From positions 1 through 64,000 of the forward strand of contig JAEWCQ010000032.1 in assembly GCA_023390555.1 (NCBI GenBank): DNA of 64,000 nucleotides. The letters are read 5' to 3'. A program made the position numbers and the translations under genes. This stretch comes from Bacillota bacterium. GTDB lineage: Bacteria > Bacillota > Clostridia > Lachnospirales > Lachnospiraceae. This document shows, in pieces, positions 58,768 to 64,000 of this stretch. How positions within the stretch are numbered: the stretch's first letter is position 1; each line of letters starts with the position of its first letter. The notes under the pieces are model-generated. The model saw only the letters and a program-made list of their open reading frames with translations. It was not told where the DNA came from and searched no databases.

Positions 58768-60236
58768 GTCTCTTCCCCCTTTTGCTCAGGAATTGTTTCC
58801 ATTGCAATCAGCCGTAACTTTTCCTGATTCTGTTCCCAATGTTGTTCCCAGACCACCTGATTTTGTTCCACCGGTGCGCAGACGACAACGCGCCTTAACA
58901 GCGGCATCACATGCAGCATTTCATCTTTGGTAAGTTTGCGGTTTACACGAACCGACAGCATCTTTTTGTCACTGTTTTTCATTCTGACCGTAGTGGATAA
59001 GGGATATTTGGCATGTCCGGTTCGGGCATACTCTTCTGCAAAAGAAACTCCTCTGTCGCATCTTAACCCCTGAAATCCATTTCCATCCGACCGGATGACA
59101 CAGCCGTTCGGACAGATACTGCACACAAACTGATCTGCACCCGGAATCTGATTCTCCATCTTACGAGGTGTATAGGATTCTGTTTTTTTCATGTTTTCTT
59201 TTTGTAATTCAAAAAATTGTGCGATTCTTTCTTTCCCGGCTTGCAGATAATATGCGACACTGCATCCCGCTCGCATGCCCGCAATCGTAACTTTATCCAC
59301 AATATCTGCGATCTCACTTACATTGCCGCAGGCAAAAGCTCCCTCGACCGGTGTTTTTCCCAGTTCGTCTACCGGGATTCCTCCGCCTGGATTCTCTTCT
59401 GTGCACAACTCTTTCCAGAGTTCTGTCTCCGGAATCAGTCCTGCCGCAACCAGAAGCGTATCGCAGGGAATATACTCTTTCTGCTCATAAAGAACCATAC
59501 CGCTCGTATCCTTTGGCGCAATCGTGATGCCCTTTAAACGCTGACAGCCATGCGTTGAAACAAGCGTATAGTTCATCCTGCTTTCAATTCCGAATTCCCG
59601 GATGCACTGAACATAATTGCGCACCAGCCCACTTGCCCGTTCCCCGAAGATGATCCGGACTTTCATCCCTTCCAGTATCAGTCTCCTTGCCATAATAAGC
59701 CCGATATCTCCGAATCCGAGAATGGCAATATTGCTCCCCGGCTTTAAATTACAGATATTGACCATAAACTGCGCACTGCCTGCCATATAGATACCAGCCG
59801 GTCGGCTGCCTGGAATCCGCATCTGGCCCAGGGTACGCTCTCTGCACCCACATGCAAAAATAATTGTTTTTGCACGAATTTCTGTAAACCCAATCTTTGT
59901 GCCCAGGCAACACAGCACAAAAAGATCCTCCTGGTTTTTATGGACGTGTAATACGGTCGTATCACAATAAACCTGCACTTCTTCTTTCTTCAGGTAATCT
60001 TTCCAGATATTAGCATATTCCGGCCCGGTATAATCCGCTCCATACAGTCCGACACCAAAACCATTGTGTATACACTGTGGAAGAATTCCGCCCATTCGCT
60101 CATTTCTTTCCAACAGGATTATTTTTTTAACTCCTGTTCTTGCCGCTGCCCACGCGGCCGCCATACCGGCCGGGCCGCCTCCGATGACCGCCAGATCATA
60201 GATTCTGTCCGACTGCTGCTCCAGCTGCTCTTTCAT
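58764..60236 (-). CDS. NAD(P)/FAD oxidoreductase fused to DUF1667
   Basis: A 490-residue protein. Residues 18 to 390 are a two-Rossmann pyridine nucleotide oxidoreductase (DLAVIGGGPAGMAAAWAAARTG, then the NAD motif NIAILGFGDIGLIMARRL, then GAFACGNVSEIADIVDKVTIAG), related to the second subunit of GlpA/GlpB-type complexes. Residues 400 to 490 match DUF1667 (VCSICPNGCVI, GLRCDRGVSFAEEYA, LSTTVRM), normally a separate small Fe-S protein. The start at 60236 overlaps the upstream stop as ATGA; a longer upstream frame is not supported. Likely passes electrons between NAD(P)H and the partner flavoprotein. Confidence 0.82.
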   Translation of the reverse strand: MKEQLEQQSDRIYDLAVIGGGPAGMAAAWAAARTGVKKIILLERNERMGGILPQCIHNGFGVGLYGADYTGPEYANIWKDYLKKEEVQVYCDTTVLHVHKNQEDLFVLCCLGTKIGFTEIRAKTIIFACGCRERTLGQMRIPGSRPAGIYMAGSAQFMVNICNLKPGSNIAILGFGDIGLIMARRLILEGMKVRIIFGERASGLVRNYVQCIREFGIESRMNYTLVSTHGCQRLKGITIAPKDTSGMVLYEQKEYIPCDTLLVAAGLIPETELWKELCTEENPGGGIPVDELGKTPVEGAFACGNVSEIADIVDKVTIAGMRAGCSVAYYLQAGKERIAQFFELQKENMKKTESYTPRKMENQIPGADQFVCSICPNGCVIRSDGNGFQGLRCDRGVSFAEEYARTGHAKYPLSTTVRMKNSDKKMLSVRVNRKLTKDEMLHVMPLLRRVVVCAPVEQNQVVWEQHWEQNQEKLRLIAMETIPEQKGEET

Positions 60237-61681
60237 CCCTTCACGCTCCCCTTCACCATTCTGCTTCCTGCCGCACTTTTCACGATTTCTTCCGGTCTTA
60301 CCTTCCATGCAAGACAAAGCATTTCAATCACATGCGGTGTACAAAAGCCTCCCTGACATCTCCCCATCCCGATGCGGATACGCTTCTTTAAACCGTTCAT
60401 ACTGCGCGGGGGCAGGGGTTCTCTTAAAACCGCACGGAGATCACCTTCCGTAACCTCTTCACAACGGCAGATGATACGTCCGTAGGAAGGATCTTCTTGC
60501 AGCATCTGCTGTTTTAATTCCTCCGAAGCATCCATAAATTTAGGTCTTATTGGAAGCTGTGTCTGATAATCACTTTTTTCCTTTAATACCAGTCTCTCTT
60601 CCCGTAGCTTGGCTAAGGCCACTTCCGTCAGATACGGAGCGGACGTTATACCCGGATTTTTGATGCCCAATGCACTAATCATGCGCGGAGCACTCACACG
60701 GATCATAAAATCTTTCTGCTCTTTTTCGATATTACTGATATTTGTCCGGATACCGGCGAAGGTCGCAATCACAGAATTCACTCCAATATCCGGCATTATT
60801 TTTTCCGCTACTTTCGCTATATGTTCTATCCCCTGTCTTGTTGTCTCCGTGCGCCGGTAGGAGGATACATTCTCCGAAGTCGGACCTGCAACAATATTTC
60901 CCTCTACCGTCCTGGCAAGAAGACAACCTTTTTCATTTGTTTCCTGCTGCTGGTAAAGCACATATTTTAAATTCTGTCCTGCTTCTTTGTCAAAAACAAG
61001 AAACTGTCCTCTCCTCGGATCGATTTTCAGTTCCTGCGGACGGACAAAGGACTCCAACTGAGCAGCATTTTCTCCGCCGGTATTGATCAGATATCCGGTA
61101 TGAAAGACACCATGATTCGTTTCTATTTCATAGAATTCCTCTTTCTGCAGGATATTTTTCACCTCGGTATCAAACAGAAATCTGACACCATTTATAACGG
61201 CTGCCTGCGCTGTCCGTATCAACAGCTGAAATACATCAATGATTCCTGTTGTCGGTGCATACAATGCGCCAACGATACGTTCACTCAGCCCTGGCTGCAT
61301 AGCTCTTGCCTCATCACCGGAAATCATGCGCAGCCCTTTTGCACCATTTTCCTGACCGCGCTTTAATTTCTTCTTCAATTCTTCTACGCCATCCTGACTA
61401 AAAGCACAGTGAATCGAACCCGGATAGGATACTTTTACACCGAGTTCCTCGCAGATTCTCGGATACATCCTGTTTCCTTTCGCTCCGGAAATACCTTTTA
61501 AACTTCCCCCGCGCGCATGATATCCGGCTGCCAGTACACCACTGTTCGCTTTGGTGGCACCTTCACCAAGATCATATGCTTTCTCCAAGACCAGAATATT
61601 CAGGTCATATCTGCTTAAATTCCGCGCTATCGTCGTTCCCAATATACCTGCTCCGATAATAATGACATCCTGCTTCTCCAT
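60233..61681 (-). CDS. FAD-dependent oxidoreductase with BFD-like [2Fe-2S] domain (GlpA-like)
   Basis: A 482-residue protein: DVIIIGAGILGTTIARNLSRYDLNILVLEK is the FAD motif of the DAO/glycerol-3-phosphate dehydrogenase family, and the C terminus (about 390 to 465) carries a BFD-like [2Fe-2S] domain, IICRCEEVTEGDL and MGRCQGGFCTP. In anaerobic GlpABC this subunit oxidises glycerol-3-phosphate, but relatives act on other hydroxy or amino acids, and the link to a metal-type ABC transporter is unusual. AGGAG precedes the ATG, 78 nt after the ATPase. Confidence 0.85.
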   Translation of the reverse strand: MEKQDVIIIGAGILGTTIARNLSRYDLNILVLEKAYDLGEGATKANSGVLAAGYHARGGSLKGISGAKGNRMYPRICEELGVKVSYPGSIHCAFSQDGVEELKKKLKRGQENGAKGLRMISGDEARAMQPGLSERIVGALYAPTTGIIDVFQLLIRTAQAAVINGVRFLFDTEVKNILQKEEFYEIETNHGVFHTGYLINTGGENAAQLESFVRPQELKIDPRRGQFLVFDKEAGQNLKYVLYQQQETNEKGCLLARTVEGNIVAGPTSENVSSYRRTETTRQGIEHIAKVAEKIMPDIGVNSVIATFAGIRTNISNIEKEQKDFMIRVSAPRMISALGIKNPGITSAPYLTEVALAKLREERLVLKEKSDYQTQLPIRPKFMDASEELKQQMLQEDPSYGRIICRCEEVTEGDLRAVLREPLPPRSMNGLKKRIRIGMGRCQGGFCTPHVIEMLCLAWKVRPEEIVKSAAGSRMVKGSVKG

Positions 61682-61758
61682 AAATTATCTCCTGTCCTTC
61701 CTGACGGATACTGTTCTGCGGACAGCATCCCATGTATCCACAGATGCTGGCTGCAGCA

Positions 61759-62577
61759 TCATCCAACATGATTGGTATGTAACGGTACAATTTGCTGATA
61801 CGGGCCGCCCCGGACGATCCTGGATTGAATTCCATATACGTCTGCGATTGTTTCTTCTGTCAGAACAGCCTCCGGGGTTCCGATCCGATACATACCTCCA
61901 TCACGCATCAGGCCGACGCGGACACGGATGCCTCTGGATGCCAGATAAAATACCTGATTTGGATCGTGTGCAGCCAGCAGGATTGTGTGTTTACCATACT
62001 CTGCCAACCCTGCCACAAGTTCAAGAAACAGCAGCTCATTGTAAAAATCCAGATACACGGTCGGTTCGTCCATAATGATAAACGGTGTCTGCTGCGCAAG
62101 CGCCCGTGCAAGCATTACCATCTGCATTTCTCCCCCGCTGATCTGCGTGTAAGGCCGGTCCGCAAGATGAGAAATCCCGACTTCCTTCAGGATGTTGTCC
62201 ACGACTTGGCGATCCATCTCCTCCGGTGAGCCGAATCCGCTGATATAAGGCGTTCTTCCCATGAGTACGATTTCCCACACCTTATACGAAAAAAAGCGAT
62301 TATGAGCCTGTGGCACATATGCCATCTCTTTGCCCAAATCTGAAGGTGCATAGTCATAAACCGATTTGTCTTTTACTGTAATCTGCCCTTTCTTTAGTTT
62401 GTGGATCCCCAGAATACTGTCAATCAACGTAGTTTTTCCACATCCGTTTCTGCCCATCAGGAAAAAGATTTCTCCTGCATGAATATCAAAATTTATTTCG
62501 GAAAACACACTCCGATTTTCATAACAAAAGGATGCATGCCGTATTGATACAATAATCTGCCCGTCATTCCTGTTCAC
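61759..62577 (-). CDS. Iron-complex/cobalamin-type ABC ATP-binding protein
   Basis: A 272-residue ATPase: Walker A GRNGCGKTT, Q-loop VPQAHNRFFSYKVWEIVLMGR, signature ISGGEMQMVMLARAL, Walker B FIIMDEPTVYLD and the switch AAHDPNQ. I chose the GTG at 62577: it overlaps the permease stop as GTGA with AAAGGAGG nine bases upstream, while the TTG at 62586 has the ribosome site directly against it. Powers the FecCD permease. Confidence 0.9.
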   Translation of the reverse strand: MNRNDGQIIVSIRHASFCYENRSVFSEINFDIHAGEIFFLMGRNGCGKTTLIDSILGIHKLKKGQITVKDKSVYDYAPSDLGKEMAYVPQAHNRFFSYKVWEIVLMGRTPYISGFGSPEEMDRQVVDNILKEVGISHLADRPYTQISGGEMQMVMLARALAQQTPFIIMDEPTVYLDFYNELLFLELVAGLAEYGKHTILLAAHDPNQVFYLASRGIRVRVGLMRDGGMYRIGTPEAVLTEETIADVYGIQSRIVRGGPYQQIVPLHTNHVG

Positions 62578-63611
62578 TCGTTCCAACCTCCTCCTTTTGT
62601 CCTTTTTAACAAGAAAATGAAAAAAGGTGCCCCGATCACCGCTGTCAAAACTCCAAGCGGAATTTCCGAGGCGGCAATGCTCCGGCTCATCGTATCTATC
62701 AGTACCAGGAAGGCGGCACCGATGGATACCGCAACCGGGAGCATCCTCCGGTTATCATTGCCGACAATCATTCTCGCAATATGCGGAATGATCAGTCCAA
62801 CCCAGCCGACCACTCCGGACAGGCAGACCGCCCCTGCGGTCGCAAGTGTAGCAGCCGCAATGATGATACGTTTACATTTTGCCACGTCAACGCCCATGGA
62901 AACAGCCTCTTTTTCCCCCATAGACAGCACGTTCATTTTCCAGCTGTACAGGAACAGCACCGTAATTCCACTGCCGATCGGAAGCAAGGCCCAGAGATCT
63001 TTATAAGTTACGGAAGAAACACTTCCCATCAGCCAGTAGACAATTGCGGGTAATTCGTTTTGCGTATCTGCCACATATTTCAGCAGTGTAAGCAGTGCAC
63101 CATAAAGGGAAGAGACAATAACACCACCAAGAATCAGCATAATCGAAGGTACAGTTCGATAGATTCTTGCGATCCAGTAACTCAAAAAGACGGCACTGAT
63201 TCCAAACACGAATGCAAACAGATAGGTATAGCCTGTCTGTCCGAATAACACAATTGACAATGCCGCTCCAAATCCGGCTCCGTTACTTACGCCAAGCAAT
63301 CCCGAATTAACCAGCGGATTGCGCAGCACGCCCTGATAGGCTCCCCCGCTGGCAGCAAGACCTGCCCCCACAGCAGCCGCTGCAATTGCTCTCGGCATAC
63401 GTAATTGCAGAATCACAGTATATGTCTCTTTGGAGACCTGGAAACCATGCAGACCCATGGCCATAAGTATACTCTGAACCGCCTCTCCCGGAAGAATATG
63501 ATATCGGCCCCAAAAAACAGAAGCAAAGATAAAACCAAGTGGCAGCAGCAGCAAAATCAGTGCATGTCCTGTTTTCTGTAACTTATGTTTTATCCATCCA
63601 GATTTCTCCAT
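62574..63611 (-). CDS. Iron-complex/cobalamin-type ABC permease (FecCD family)
   Basis: A 345-residue, roughly ten-helix protein: LRMPRAIAAAAVGAGLAASGGAYQ, RNPLVNSGLLGVSNGAGFGAAL, GVVGWVGLIIPHIARMIVGNDNRRM. First gene of the operon permease, ATPase, two oxidoreductases, TiaS-like protein. AAAGAGG precedes the ATG. The matching binding protein is most likely the one at 57506, given the shared promoter motif; it is not encoded within this operon. Not closely similar in flank or order to the transporter at 13905, so the two loci probably have different ligands. Confidence 0.92.
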   Translation of the reverse strand: MEKSGWIKHKLQKTGHALILLLLPLGFIFASVFWGRYHILPGEAVQSILMAMGLHGFQVSKETYTVILQLRMPRAIAAAAVGAGLAASGGAYQGVLRNPLVNSGLLGVSNGAGFGAALSIVLFGQTGYTYLFAFVFGISAVFLSYWIARIYRTVPSIMLILGGVIVSSLYGALLTLLKYVADTQNELPAIVYWLMGSVSSVTYKDLWALLPIGSGITVLFLYSWKMNVLSMGEKEAVSMGVDVAKCKRIIIAAATLATAGAVCLSGVVGWVGLIIPHIARMIVGNDNRRMLPVAVSIGAAFLVLIDTMSRSIAASEIPLGVLTAVIGAPFFIFLLKRTKGGGWNE

Positions 63612-63729
63612 ACTGTATGCCTCTTTCCCATTCCTGCTCTGTTACTTCTGCCTGTTTTGCAGAGAGTTATATTTGAAATATGTGATTCTTCCGGTTCAAC
63701 ATTTACTTCCTCTGAATCTATATTTCTGG

Positions 63730-63775
63730 AGTATAGCATAGCTCTTTTTCTGCGTCAATTTATTTAGCTATCTAA
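63730..63775 (-). promoter_or_regulatory. Promoter of the FecCD/oxidoreductase operon with TTAG-CTAA dyad
   Basis: TTGACG (63758-63753), 17-nt spacer, TATACT (63735-63730). Five nt upstream of the -35 on the minus strand is TTAGATAGCTAA (63775-63764), matching TTAGATGACTAA at the substrate-binding gene in all but two central bases. The leader to 63611 holds no riboswitch I can see. Confidence 0.75.
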
Positions 63776-63800
63776 CTTTCATTTTCAATAAAATAAATCA

Positions 63801-63835
63801 ATTGTTTTGTACTGTTCTATATTGTTTTGTTTATT
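63801..63835. repeat. ATTGTTTTGT direct repeat upstream of the FecCD operon
   Basis: ATTGTTTTGT occurs at 63801-63810 and 63821-63830, exactly 20 nt apart (two helical turns), and extends to TTGTTTTGTTTATT, also present at 57597-57610. It lies about 45 to 75 nt upstream of the -35. The bases from 63836 to 64000 are AT-rich with no gene I can support. Confidence 0.5.
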
Positions 63836-64000
63836 TTCCATAATTCATCTGCTGTTTTTTCTAGTCTTTTGTTGTGAATCATTGATCTATTTCATGATCT
63901 TATCCCTTTAAATATTGGGAATTTTTATCAAAAAGATGGGATCCGTCAACTTGGATGCAAAACCCGCTTATCATTTCAGCTGTCTTGTGTTATACTTTTA

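Noticed and set aside
63612..64000. Cobalamin riboswitch ahead of the FecCD operon
   Set aside because: No B12-box-like core is visible; the leader is short and AT-rich.

Overview
The window looks like a chromosomal piece of a Gram-positive anaerobe of the class Clostridia, most likely family Lachnospiraceae. This rests on gene content: an exosporium-type collagen-like protein, rubrerythrin, a sensory [FeFe]-hydrogenase domain, a T-box leader, nifS/nifU with Rrf2 regulators, an acetolactate synthase with a cysteine-rich insertion, strong AGGAGG ribosome sites and sigma-A promoters with 17-nt spacers. The genus cannot be fixed from the sequence alone. No rRNA, tRNA, CRISPR array or complete insertion sequence was found.

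Layout. Positions 1-3200 hold the end of a collagen-like BclB-type gene and two paralogous glycosyltransferases that probably decorate it. Positions 3300-16200 are a mosaic of accessory genes: a dienelactone-hydrolase relative, a TetR/MATE efflux pair with matching operators, an ACT protein, a MarR/antiporter pair, an aminotransferase, a phytoene-desaturase-like oxidoreductase, a divergent iron-type ABC transporter with a DtxR-like palindrome between two face-to-face promoters, and an MFS remnant. Positions 16200-18800 carry a serine recombinase, a coupled 40-residue gene and a truncated peptidoglycan-binding gene. Rubrerythrin and a PdaA-like deacetylase follow.

Positions 20600-28900 (minus strand) form a sulfur block: metY, metQ-metI-metN-cysK, an Rrf2 regulator, nifU, nifS and a second Rrf2 regulator. 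metY and cysK each have a small leader ORF with a good ribosome site; the metY one contains Cys-Cys-Met-Cys. At 29117 a hydrogenase-like sensor fused to degenerate GGDEF and intact EAL domains probably links redox or H2 state to cyclic-di-GMP breakdown. Positions 31700-45000 are mostly housekeeping on the minus strand: ilvBN, an AEC transporter, folA-thyA, larB-larC, a CCG-domain protein, an Lrp regulator, proB behind a T-box that reads as proline-specific, and purM-purN-purD. A structured intergenic repeat of about 155 bp occurs three times, plus one partial copy, always directly after a terminator T-tract.

Positions 45000-63800 (minus strand) are the most novel part. A metal- or cofactor-type substrate-binding lipoprotein (57506-56376) is followed after 29 nt by a surface operon: an Ig-like membrane-anchored protein, a MoxR ATPase, three secreted proteins (two sharing a BIG2 plus leucine-rich C-terminal module), a DUF58 protein and a membrane protein. 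Upstream lies a second operon: FecCD permease, ATPase, two FAD oxidoreductases related to GlpA and GlpB (the second fused to DUF1667) and a TiaS-like protein. Both operons start at a TTGACG promoter with the same TTAGAT-NN-CTAA dyad just upstream, so I infer a single co-regulated surface-capture, uptake and redox-processing system of unknown substrate.
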